From Lytechinus pictus (Eukaryota; Echinodermata; Echinoidea; Temnopleuroida; Toxopneustidae), in assembly GCF_037042905.1 (NCBI RefSeq), contig NC_087247.1, positions 60,039,920-60,103,919 on the forward strand: 64,000 nucleotides of DNA, written 5' to 3'. The translations under genes and the position numbers were made by a program. Positions 48,410-58,859 of this stretch are shown here, piece by piece (the stretch's first letter is position 1; every line of letters starts with the position of its first letter). The notes below the pieces were generated by a model, which had not been told where the DNA came from, did not search any database, and saw only the letters and a program-made list of their open reading frames with translations.

Positions 48410-49860
48410 TTTTTTTGAAGCTCCACATTTCTTCTTGAGAATCTATAATGCTCCACTATCCATTACGCAAACAAGTGAAATATTGCGGAAGGGGTCCAGG
48501 GGCCATGGTGGGGGTCGAGGGGGCAGAGCTTTGGAATATGGGCTCTAATTAATATAAATAGAAGAAATACAAATGCCAACAATCTACACAATTTATTAAA
48601 AGAAAAATGATTAGTGACGTTTTCACAATATTGGCCTACCAGCATTGTAGATAAAAAAATCTGTATTTTTAGAGCAAAATTGATGTCAGCAGAGTCGCCA
48701 TAAAATGTGTGCATTTTCTTTTTACTGATGATGTTAATTTTTCCATGAATAAGAAAGAAAAAATAAGTTTTTATAGAGTAGACCTATAGTTAAAACAGAT
48801 AAAATGTGTTAGTCCTGACCAATGTATATTGTTTCTCTCTCTTGAATATTTCTAGGAAAAAAATAAACAACACTTCTGTAATTTTGCACACAATTATGGA
48901 AACTCTGCTGACAGCATTTGTTGTAAAAATACAGATACTTTTTACAGTGAGTGATACCACTAGTTCAGACTGTTCTGCACCAGATCTAGTGGCTGAAGCA
49001 AGTGGCGTAATGAGTAAAAAATTGAGGGGGCCAGATCTGGGGCCAGATATGGCGGCTGGAGCAAATTTCTTAAAATATGCGAGCGAACAATAAAAAATGT
49101 TGAGCTTTTCACTTCCAAAACCTATATTTTGGATAGATTTTGACATAATATTAAGAAAATTAAACAGCGTTCCACTCTTACCCTTTCCCTTATTTTCTTT
49201 TTCTCCTTTATTCTTGGCCATGAAACATTTGCGAAGCCCCCAAGCCCCACCCCCATCTGTATGCCATACATTCCCTAATTTTGCAAGGGCTGAAAAATCA
49301 GGCGTTGCACTGCATTAACGCCCAAACTGCCCCTTCTCTCTACAACTCACGTGCAGTATCATTCATTCAGTTCATGTTAAGCAAGAGTGCATGCAGGCAA
49401 TCACGGTAGAGACAATACATCGGAGCATATTTCACTTTTACAACTTTGATTTTAATCGGCTTCGAAAACAAAGTTTATGCTTGTTAATATGTCTCAAATT
49501 GTTTATCTATTTTCTTTGAATATCATATCATTTGATGTTTAAAGCTTAACCAAAACATATACTCTGGAAATGCAAAATTACTCGCCGTAGAAATAGCAAT
49601 CCAATGAACGGGGCTTTCAAATCACTTGTGTGGCACAGAAACCTTGTACAGAAAAATATAATAAATAAAAATAAAAACACCATATCGATCCTCCATAATA
49701 GGCCTTACCGAGTGCTAAATTGGACAAAATCTGAGGACATCAATTAGTATTTAAGTGTCAAGTAAGGATTTTTTGTTTTTGTAATAAAATGATCACCAAA
49801 TCCTCATTTCCAGGTTAGGCCTATTGGTAGATACATTTTTTGCACCCCCATTTTCCCATA
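48410..49860. other. no gene; scattered repeat fragments
   Basis: 49,000-49,060 contains GGGGCCAGATCTGGGGCCAG-type imperfect repeats. Otherwise nothing with ends or coding signal that I can support. Confidence 0.4.
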
Positions 49861-49959
49861 TTTTATTAATTTTTTATACCGGCTCCCAAGCGCCACTCTG
49901 CAAGGCTCGGTGCGCCACAAGTGGCGTGTGCGCCACCATTTGAGAATCCTTGGTCTAAA

Positions 49960-51688
49960 TCTTCCAGGGTTAGAGTAACTTGTTGAGGAGTGGAGGCGGT
50001 ACCTGAATGGAGGGGGGAGTGTGGCAAGGAAGCTACCTTGGAGTGACCAGTAGAGGCGCTGGTCCAGAAATTGAGATTGTCCCAGAAAACAAGGATATCC
50101 TCATAAACCAAGACAAATCATGTCTTGATAAATTGAGACTGTCCTTAAATTGTTTAAGGGGACGTTTTTTTTTTCACTTCCCCCTGCGGGACAGACAGTA
50201 ATTACGGAAATTGAGAGTGCTAAAAATAGATTCAGTGACCTCAATTCCCCCCAGTTCACCGTCTATTTTTCATGACCTGCCATCTTCCAATAATCTTGTT
50301 ATGAAACCTGATATGTTTACATTGACTAGTGCACTTGATTGGTTTCGGCACTTCGCAGGTGAATGAACTTTCAGTCAGACTGCAGGTCCCAAGAAAGTGG
50401 CTTCTTTCATCCAAGTGATATTCATGACTTGATATGTTTTGCATATTTAATGAGCTTGATGCGGACCAAAACACCTCTTTTCATTCGGTCATTGCTGCTC
50501 TAATTGTGCATCGAATTTCATGAATTTGGTACCATTGTAAAGAAGAAGAATCATTCTTTCAGGTCATGTGTTTGGATTTATTCAAAGATTTTGTAATATA
50601 GGTTAAAATTTTGATCTAAAATATGCTACAAAATAAATATTTTCACCTGACAAAAGCTGCTATTTTCACACTTTATTTTTGTTTGAGCCCACATGATTTT
50701 TATATCATGATAAAGCTGAATATGTATGCTTTGAAATGATATAGGTTTCAAAATAAGAATTGGTTTAATCGGGTCAAGATCACACTTTTCATTTGCCAAG
50801 TACATAAAGCAGCTTGAAAACAAGAATACTGCACTCTGATTGGTCAAAGAGACCGCACACTGGCAAATTCCAACGGTTCCAGTGCCTGGGTTCGTGGGAA
50901 GGTCACACTTCCCATGTGGTAATCTCCTCAAATACCCCGCGCCTGTTGTTCTGTGAATCTTATCCAGCCAATCAGAAATCTGGATTTCATGCAAGTACAA
51001 AATTTCAGAAATCTTGTCTTGTACCTTGGTGGGAAAAGTGTGATCTTGACCCGATTAAAAGGTGCTGCATATCAAGAGTGGCATTGTGAGAAAGTACAGA
51101 AGTTCAGCTTTATGTTGATATAAATATCATTGAGGCTCAAAATAAAAAGTTTTGCACAATTTGCAAAAGAAAACAGAGGAAGAAAATTCAGTTTTGAGGC
51201 ACATTTTCAGGCCAGAAATTTACTTATTTAACAAAATATTGTATACAAAATAAATGACCAATATGAAAGAGTAACTTTTACTCTATCTGATGGTGCAATA
51301 ATATTTCATTTAACTTGAGGTTAAAACAGGTAAATTCTTAGAGAAAGAAAATCTCACAAATCACGAGATTTTGCAAGGAGGAGGATTCAGCCACGAGATG
51401 ATTTGGATGAATCTGGCCTTTTTGCTCATTAGCATAGGGACCTGCGGTCTGACTGCTTTCCTAGATTTCTTGTGTGGAGAAATCTTTGAAAACTGAGACA
51501 GTCCCTGTAAACTGGGATGATCCAAATTTTCTGACCAGCGCCTCTACTGGTGACAGGAACTAGAGGAATGAGAAACGGCGGAGGGGGAATGATTGATGTC
51601 CGGGTCTTCTACAGGAGTTTCCGGTGGGTTGAGAGCAGGCAGAGAGCATAGAGAAGTATCTATGACTATGCCATCCTTCGATGACCTC
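49960..51688 (-). pseudogene. coding-like Ser/Pro-rich remnant, split by a foldback element
   Basis: Removing 50,048-51,549 and one GTGAC copy joins a - strand frame containing HSPSAVSHSSSS, SLPHSPLHSGTAST and QQVTLTLEDLDQ. It could be part of a retroelement ORF; I do not recognise the protein. It borders family C repeat copy 1. The neighbouring 49,863-49,955 (GCGCCAC/GTGGCG, TTTGAGAATCC) looks like another MITE end. Confidence 0.4.
50043..51554. mobile_element. foldback element (family F), 5-bp TSD
   Basis: GTGAC flanks 50,048-51,549. Ends are CAGTAGAGGCGCTGGTC and GACCAGCGCCTCTACTG. Imperfect inverted similarity extends deep: AGTCAGACTGCAGGTCCC/GGGACCTGCGGTCTGACT, and AATCGGGTCAAGATCACACT/AGTGTGATCTTGACCCGATT near the centre. 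Non-coding. A second member, with ACAAA duplication, is at 53,698-54,950. Confidence 0.85.
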
Positions 51689-52199
51689 ACTCATTCAATG
51701 AACAAGGTTATGATATAACCTTGTTCTCAGTTATATCTCCATGTGTGGCAAAATAAGGGTGGCAATGCAATGTTTGGCTTATCTTCTCTTTTTCTTTGAG
51801 ACAAATGCTTGATTTTTTTACACTGACAGTTTCCATTACACCTATTCATCATACAACTTGGCTCTTAAGTAAATTTGACTCTTTAAATTTTTTTTTTCTT
51901 CATTAAAAATAGAGATTGAAAAATTACAATTTTCTTGCCATATTACTTTCCACCAATAGAGGGCGTACACAAAAATATGCCCAAAATTCAAGTTTTTGAG
52001 CGCTCTGGTGAATACAAAAAATTATTCCCAAGTTACTAACGAAAAATGAATTGCAACTTTATGGAAATTAGTAACTAATTTTGGTCTCAAAAGTGATATT
52101 TTAATGATTTTTCTAAAGTGTACTCTGTACAGCATTGCCATTGCCATTGGCCACTATACTACTGTTAGCAGGATGGTTGCAGTGGATGACCCACTCAAG
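51689..52199 (+). repeat. family C repeat, copy 1
   Basis: Begins TCATTCAATGAACAAGG and the hairpin AACAAGGTTATGATATAACC. It contains TTTCCACCAATAGAGGGCGT and ATTTTTGAGCGCTCTGGTGA. About 510 bp, directly followed by copy 2 in tandem. Confidence 0.9.
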
Positions 52200-52686
52200 C
52201 ACTCATTCAATGAACAAGGTTATGATATAACCTTGTTCTCAGTTACATCTCCATGTGTTGCAAAATAAGGGTAGCAATGTTTGGCTTATTTTCTCTTTTT
52301 CTTTGGGACTAATGCTGATTTTTTTACACTGTCAGTTTCCATTACAGCTATTCATCATATAACTTGACTCTTAAGTAAATTTGATTCTTTAAATTATTTT
52401 TTCTTAATTAAAATTTTCTTACCATATTACTTTCCACCAATAGAGGGCGTACACAAAAATATGCCCATAATTTAAATTTTTGAGCGCTCTGGTGAATACA
52501 AAAATTATTCCCTGGTCACTAATGAAAAATAAATTGCAAATATATGGAAATTGGTAATTTTGGTCACAAAAGTGACATTTTAGTGATTTTTTAAAGTGTG
52601 TGCTGTGTACAGCATTGGCATACCATAGTCCTACCTGTAAATACCCCACAGGCAGGATGGTTGTAGTGAACAAGTGCACTCAAGGG
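52200..52686 (+). repeat. family C repeat, copy 2
   Basis: Same order of landmarks as copy 1, about 90 percent alike by eye. It includes GGTATTTACAGGTAGGACTA in its complement, which supplies the empty site for the insertion in copy 3. Confidence 0.9.
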
Positions 52687-52810
52687 TTCATTACATGCCG
52701 CAGCGCACAGAAAAATCAAGCCATAGAAGTCGTTTTTGTGGACACCAGAAGTAAGATCGCAGCACGCGCGACCAACTAGTTAGAAATCCACTGCCAAATG
52801 CGGTTCATGG

Positions 52811-52842
52811 TGCGAGGTTAGTATACTAATACTAACCTCGCA
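52811..52842. repeat. perfect short hairpin
   Basis: TGCGAGGTTAGTAT, ACTA, ATACTAACCTCGCA: 14-bp arms with a 4-base loop. Confidence 0.95.
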
Positions 52843-52988
52843 ATACATGTGGATGACTGTACTAAAGTCGCTCTTATACTATTACTAGTCTTAACTTACG
52901 AACAGCTTTATGAAACGGCCCCCTGCTCTCCTGTGAAGCGTGTGTTGTCATACTCTAAGTTACCTCGAGCGATGTTCGTGCAGGCTCC

Positions 52989-53046
52989 ACTCCACTTCAC
53001 TACCGCTACACTACGCTCCAGGAGCGTAGCGGTAGTGAAGCTGGAG
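52989..53046. repeat. short hairpin insertion
   Basis: CTTCACTACCGCTACACTAC and CGTAGCGGTAGTGAAG pair around GCTCCAGGAGC. It lies next to TCGAGCGATGTTCGTGCAGG, whose inverse at 54,997-55,020 lacks it. Confidence 0.85.
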
Positions 53047-53047
53047 T

Positions 53048-53563
53048 AGAGCTAACCCAGGGAGCTCCGGCCCGCTGCGCGGGCCGGAGCCTAGGGTCTT
53101 ACCGTGTATTTGACCATACTCACGGGACTAGCGTGATTTATGGTCTAAATATTTCTCCAAATGAATTGTGAAAACAGAAATTATGCACTTACCACGATTA
53201 TATGGATGAAGGTCTAACGAGTGGCAGTTTCCTGACATCGAGGCACAGACTGGAACTTCAAAAAAACGAAAAAGTTCTCTCCTTCTACCCCCGTCTCGAT
53301 CGGCCATTTTTGTTATGAATCGTAACAAAATGGCCGATCGAGACGGGGGTAGAAGGAGAGAACTTTTCGTTTTTTTGAAGTTTCAGTCTGTGCCTCGTTG
53401 TCAGGAAACTGCCACTCGTTAGACCTTCATCCATATAATCGTGGTAAGTGCATAATTTCTGTTTTCACAATTCATTTGGAGAAATATTTAGACCATAAAT
53501 CACGCTAGTCCCGTGAGTATGGTCAAATACACGGTAAGCTCCTGGGAGTTCCCTGGGTTAGAG
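53048..53563. repeat. near-perfect ~500-bp palindrome
   Basis: Left arm includes CCGTGTATTTGACCATACTC, GTCTAACGAGTGGCAGTTTC and GGGTAGAAGGAGAG in complement. The right arm repeats them inverted, with a centre at about 53,312 (TTGTTATGAATCGTAACA). The arms differ mainly by a GGCCCGCTGCGCGGGCC mini-hairpin in the left arm only (about 53,068-53,084). No gene; a mirrored ORF is an artefact of symmetry. Confidence 0.93.
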
Positions 53564-53692
53564 TAGAGCTAGACAGCTGGCAGCCGTCTGTTTCGAGGAG
53601 TTATTCAACATTTTTTGATTTTTTTTAATTTCTCCTCGTACACATGTATTTGGTGAGTGGAGCCAACGTAGTTCAGCGGAACAACCAACATA

Positions 53693-54955
53693 ACAAACAG
53701 TAGAGGCGCACGGCCAATATGGGAGACACTCTCCAATATGGGAGACAATCTCCCATGTTGTAGACTTGCTTTGCAAAAGGACAAAAGAAACAACACCAAC
53801 AAAAGCATGATTTTTTCCACCCAAAATTTTGTCTCACTGAGGTCAGAAGCCCATTTGTTTTGTGTGTGAATGACAACAAAAATCCTTATCAAAACAAAAG
53901 TATATATATTTTTTTTTTCTCCACTCACCTCTTTTAGATTTACCACATTTGCTTATTTACATGTATACTATGGTTTCTTCATAATACACCCCCTCTCTTC
54001 TATATTTGCTTTTATCTTTTTAGGCGATTTGCTTCCTCTTTTTCACATATACAGGTTTTTTTTTTTTTTTTCCCTACTGTATAGTCCTATGTTTTTTTCC
54101 CGTCACACCTAGCGGATTACAATATCAGTTACACCATATGTTATGTGTATTTATATTTTTTCATATACATTTCTTTTTTGGATATATTCATATACATATC
54201 ACTTATAGATACATATTTACACTTACCTTCTTCTCTTAGTTTGTTTAATACTTTATCATATATACTTATAGTTATATGTCTTTTGCACTTTATCAGTTGT
54301 TCCCCATTCTTTTCCTTTTTTCCCCCACTCTTATGCACCAGTTTATTATGCCTTTCTTTGTAACCTGTTTGACCCACCTCTCACTAATTCTCTAGTTATT
54401 CATCCCTCTATCACTGTTTTGTTCCAGATCCTGTTTGATGTTGCCTGCCTCATTATCTTAATCCCTCTTGGCCTTACTTACACTAACTTCCCTTTGTGTC
54501 TGCCTACTCCTTTTCTTTCATCCCCTTCACTAACCTGATTGGTCTTCTCTACTCACTAATGCCCCTTTTGTCTCCTTGTTTCTAGTGTTGCTGTAGCTTG
54601 TTTGTGGTCTATATTATGGTTGTTCCACTTTATATGTTTGTCATTTTGCCTCCGACGAAGATTCTGCTAGGATCGAAAGCTTAGGCCCCTTTTTGACTTT
54701 CCAAAACAAAAGTAGACGGTGAATTTTTAAAGTAGACGGTGAAAAGGGGTAATTTTTCATGAGGAATCTGCTAATCACAATTTTATTTGCCGCCAAGGTA
54801 ATCCTTTTGCAGCAAATGTAAACAAAGGAAATTGATCTCCAACACTGGAGACTGTCTCTGAAATTGGATACCCAAATTCTTTACAAAAAAGTCAAAAGTC
54901 TCTGATATTGTCTCCCATATTTATTGGCCGTGCGCCTCTAGGCTCTACTGACAAA
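53693..54955. mobile_element. family F element, copy 2, 5-bp TSD, carrying Penelope-like sequence
   Basis: ACAAA flanks 53,698-54,950; ends CAGTAGAGGCGCACGGCC and a matching GGCCGTGCGCCTCTA with CTACTG. The interior is T-rich from about 53,900 to 54,650 and then has a hammerhead-like motif at 54,650-54,685, suggesting a retroelement end inserted inside. Confidence 0.75.
54650..54690 (+). ncRNA. hammerhead-like motif, Penelope-type
   Basis: CCGACGAAGATTC, loop TGCTA, GGATCGAAAGCTT: near CUGACGA-stem-GAAA. The first core base pair is changed (CCGA for CTGA), so activity is doubtful. Confidence 0.35.
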
Positions 54956-55144
54956 GAGACTGAAGCTTTTAAGTTTTGGTCTAGAGAGTAGAGTGGAGCC
55001 TGCACGAACATCGCTCGAGGTAACTCTAAGTAGGCTAGATCTTGGAGCATTATTGATTTTCGCTTGTTGACTAGCTTATAGAAAATAGGAGCGTTACGAG
55101 ATTGGGCACCTTCAGTCTCCAATCTCAGCCGAGATGAAAATCAC

Positions 55145-56522
55145 CAACAATAAACTTGTTCACTGCAACCATCCTGTCTGTGGGGAATCTACGGGTTGGA
55201 CTATGGCTAGACCAAAAGCTTCAGTCTCTGTATTTTGGTTGTTCCGCTGAACTACGTTGGCTCCACTCACCATACATAGACTGAAGGGGATGGGGCCCCG
55301 TACCTACAGCCAACGTATAGTGAACTAGCGTTTTATAGATCGCGATTTAAAACTGTTTTTTAAGCAAAATTGAAAGTTTCATGGTTTCCATTATCAGGGA
55401 AATATAAATAACTTAAGTAATTGCATACCTTGGGCCGGAGTTATTGAAAAAAATCCTCTGGATGATTGAGAAATCTGTCATCTAAGACATTTTCACCTGA
55501 CCTGACGGTTTTTCTTGCAAGTTGCCATCTTGAATGACGTCATTATCGTTATTAACTTAATGTCTCGAATCGATATATCGCGATTATAACTAGTACTAGT
55601 ACTAGTATAACTAGTATCGTTTATCTTCGGTTTCGTTCCCATATGGAGCAGAGCGTATAATATCGAAAGCAATATCGATATCACATTCGTGATTGTTGAC
55701 GTTCGTTTGTAAATATTTTATAGTTTGGCTGCCATTTTGACAATTTTTATCGTGTTCAACCCAATTAAACATCGGTAAAGTATATTTTTCATGCCTTTTT
55801 CATCTATATCGTTTAAAGTATTTAAATATTGGAATATCAAGGTCTAAAAGTTTGTTGTTTATACATCCTTAGATTGTAAATTCGATGTGTAAAATTACAT
55901 CAAACTTTGGACTGTGAATTGACAAAAGGGAGGGAATGAGAACACATGCGAGCCCACACGTACACCCTACCGTCGGTAAATGGGGATTACAGTAAAATGT
56001 CAGAAATTGTTGAATAAATCCCCAGAAACGACGGTTATTCCTGTCTAGACTATGGCATGCCAATGCTGTACAGAGCACACACTTTAAAAAATGATTAAAA
56101 TATCACTTTTGTGACCAAAATTACTAATTTCCATACAGTTGCAATCTATTTTTCATTTGTAACTTGGGAATAATTTTTGTATTCACTAGACTCTAGAGCG
56201 CTCAAAAACTTGAATTTTGGGCATATTTTTGTGTACGCCCTCTATTGGTGGAAAATAATATGGCAAGAAAATTTTCATTTTTTATCTCTATTTTTAATTA
56301 AGAAAAAAATAATTTAAAGAATCAAATTTACTTAAGTCTTTAAGAGCCAAGTTGTATGATGAATAGGTGTAATGGAAACTGTCAGTGTAAAAAAAATCAA
56401 GCATTTGTCCCAAAGAAAAAGAGAAAATAAGCCAAACATTGCCATCCTTATTTTGCCACACATGGAGATATATTATAACTGAGAACAAGGTTATATCATA
56501 ACCTTGTTCATTGAATGAGTGC
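55145..56522 (-). repeat. family C repeat, copy 3 (inverted, split)
   Basis: 55,145-55,207 and 56,048-56,522 together match copy 2 in reverse complement, ending AACCTTGTTCATTGAATGAG. The interruption is a family E element. Copies 2 and 3 form a roughly 490-bp-armed inverted pair around 3.4 kb. Confidence 0.88.
55199..56056. mobile_element. family E element, copy 2, 9-bp TSD
   Basis: GACTATGGC flanks 55,208-56,047. Left end TAGACCAAAAGCTTCAGTCT; right end ATTCCTGTCTA. Family C copy 2 (GGACTATGGTATGCC in complement) shows the unoccupied site. Interior contains a CTAGTACTAGTACTAGT palindrome near 55,592 and no coding frame. Confidence 0.85.
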
Positions 56523-57477
56523 AACAATACATGGATAGCCATATGTGGGTACCGTACTGCCTTGAAAATCAAATATATGCATACTAGCTAAAGTTAGGCC
56601 TACCAACGTTTTCCTCATTTTTGGTAATTATGGTAGGCCTGTAAGCACGAGCTAGTAAAAAAATCAATTTCACATTATCAATAAACAAAAACACGGTTTA
56701 GTAACTTCAAAAATTCTTACTATTTAGACCGTCGAGAAGGCGTACCGGTAGCGAATATTTTTTCCGTACATGGAAATGCTATGGAACATGAATTATTCAT
56801 AAGTTGAGCTAAAAAACTGAAGTGCGCAGGCGCATGGACTTAGCCGATAGTTCTATAGCTTCAATTTGTACATGAACGAATGGAAGAGCACACTCTTGTA
56901 CATAAATGAATGGTCTCCATCATAATCCCAATCTCCCCGCTTTCTGAAGTTTCGATTTCTCTCTTCCCCTCTCTCTCTTGCAATCTCTCTCCCTTCCTCT
57001 CTCTTAGCACACTCACTCTGCTTTATGAATCATGAATGAATTGACTCGCATAATGTTCTCGCACCCCCCATCTAAATCTCTGTTCCTTACTGAACATGTC
57101 AGCCAAGTTCTCTCTCTCTCTCTCTCCCCTCTCTCCATTGATTAGGCCTATAACTTTTAGAAATGCATTGATGCCTATACCTTTGGAAATAAAAAAATAA
57201 TGTTGAATTTAAATGTTGATCAGTATTCATGAAGACTTGAAATCGCAAGAGCTTCAAGCTAGTAATTGAGTGATTTATGATTTAGTTATACTTTCCCCAA
57301 CCCCGACGTCACATTTCAATGTCGAATATTCCTTGAGGACACAATTATAAATCATTTTGTGGGGGGTTGACCGAGGTCACTTAATAGTTATTTATTTACA
57401 AAATCATAGTATACTGTATAACGAGTACATTAAGGGAATGATTGTCCGAATGGTGCTGTATACAGAAATAATATGTC
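56523..57477. other. no gene; TC-rich patches
   Basis: CTCTCTCTCTCT tracts at about 56,955-57,003 and 57,108-57,135. Nothing else recognised. Confidence 0.5.
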
Positions 57478-57625
57478 TACACTCTAAAAATAGTTGGGCA
57501 AAATTTCCATCTTTTAACCAACCCTGGGCAACATACTGTCTACACAACTATTGGTTAAAATCTGTCCAAATTGAGTAATAAATTTGTTCAGTTGGTACAA
57601 TAATTGCCCAGAATATATATTTTTT
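57478..57625 (-). mobile_element. TA-flanked MITE (family B), partial copy 2
   Basis: TA-CACTCTAAAAATAGTTGGGC, then CCCTGGGCAACATACTGTC and GGTTAAAATCTGTCCAAATT: reverse complement of 20,494-20,340. The far end is decayed. Confidence 0.8.
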
Positions 57626-58094
57626 AGGCCTATGGCGCGATAATATTACAATATATTACAATATTTACATTCAATTGAGGTCATAATGAATAAATGAATA
57701 TATATATATAAATATATAAATAAATAAAAGAATAAATAAATAAATGACCCCCTCCCCAACAAGCTTTCCATTATTTTGCTTCTGTTGTTTTATGCTTTTT
57801 CTTGATTTTTTGGGGGGCAAGTTTCCCCCTCCCCCTCACTTCCATGCATCTTCCAACAAAAGGCTTACGTTCGTAGCTCATTTTCTCAATTCTAGAATGT
57901 AGAAGGCATTGTTTCATGCAACTACGGTCTCTTTATCAGTTAATTGAACAGTTCATTAGACCAGAAATTCAAATAGATCGGTCAATAACCATTTGCATGA
58001 GCTAAGAGTTTTCATCTGTGGAGAATGATGTTTGAAATACCAAAAGAGTATAGGTTCTTAAAGTTCACATTTTAATTCTTAAAGCTCATTTCAT

Positions 58095-58252
58095 CACATA
58101 TGTATTGCCATGTTGGGAAATGCAGTCGTACGACCATTATTACAAACAAATCTAAAGGCTAATGACCAGCGTCCAGCGCAGATAATGTAATATATAGATG
58201 GTCGTACAACTGCATTTCCAAAAATGGCATTGGCAATACATACATGTATGTC
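58095..58252. mobile_element. hairpin MITE
   Basis: TGTATTGCCATGTTGGGAAA, TGCAGTCGTACGACCAT on the left; ATGGTCGTACAACTGCATTT and GGCATTGGCAATACATA on the right. Arms about 40-45 bp. Confidence 0.8.
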
Positions 58253-58324
58253 CAGGGCTACCCAGGGTCGGGCTGTCCGGCCCCCGTCTTAGACTACGAT
58301 ATATAACAGCATGGACATATGATA

Positions 58325-58600
58325 ATAGGTATGGCCAAAGTTCAGTGACTCTAAATGACCTTTGACCTTAATCATGTGATCTAAAACTTGTGCAAGATGA
58401 TCAGTAATACCTGAATACTCTAGTATAAGTGTCATTATTTTTTTTCTATACGTTCAAACTTATAATGAAATTTCAAAAAACGTAACCTTGGTTAAGATTT
58501 CAAGGTTGATATGAGGCTGTTACATCGAAACTGCCGTCGACTCCACCGGAAAAGTGGCCCCTTTTGACCTGCTCTGCTATGCAGGCGAGACAAAAATTAG
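58325..58600 (+). repeat. single-unit copy of the DR1 repeat family
   Basis: Contains TGACCTTTGACCT at 58,356 and the terminal GGAAAAGTGGCCCC..TGCTATGCAGGCGAGACAAA tail. Equivalent to one unit plus tail of 37,745-38,665. Confidence 0.85.
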
Positions 58601-58859
58601 GTATTGCCTTGGCAACGGCCATATTTTTTTAAGACTGATAATCCAATAACTGAAGTAAAATGTAGATTGAAAGAGTATAAAATGGTAATTCAATTGTTTT
58701 ATTCATACATGTATATTTTCGATGTTTTGGGATATAGATATTCCTATAAAATTAATGTTACCATGGTAACGGCAAATTAAATATCAGACCTATTTATGAA
58801 AACTGCCACAGGTAGATTTACGTTCAGCGCCAATTCATTCGCGTAAATAGCGAGAAGAT

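Larger units (their letters stand above)
53560..54993. mobile_element. family E element, copy 3, 9-bp TSD
   Basis: AGAGTAGAG flanks 53,569-54,984. Ends are CTAGACAGCTGGCAGCCGTC and AAGTTTTGGTCTAG, shared with the copies at 27,808 and 55,208. It is interrupted by a family F element at 53,698-54,950, so most of its length is foreign. Confidence 0.8.

Noticed and set aside
48790..49221. 143-residue frame on the - strand
   Set aside because: Composition is low-complexity at its N-terminus, no family features, and an overlapping frame on the + strand; no support for a gene.
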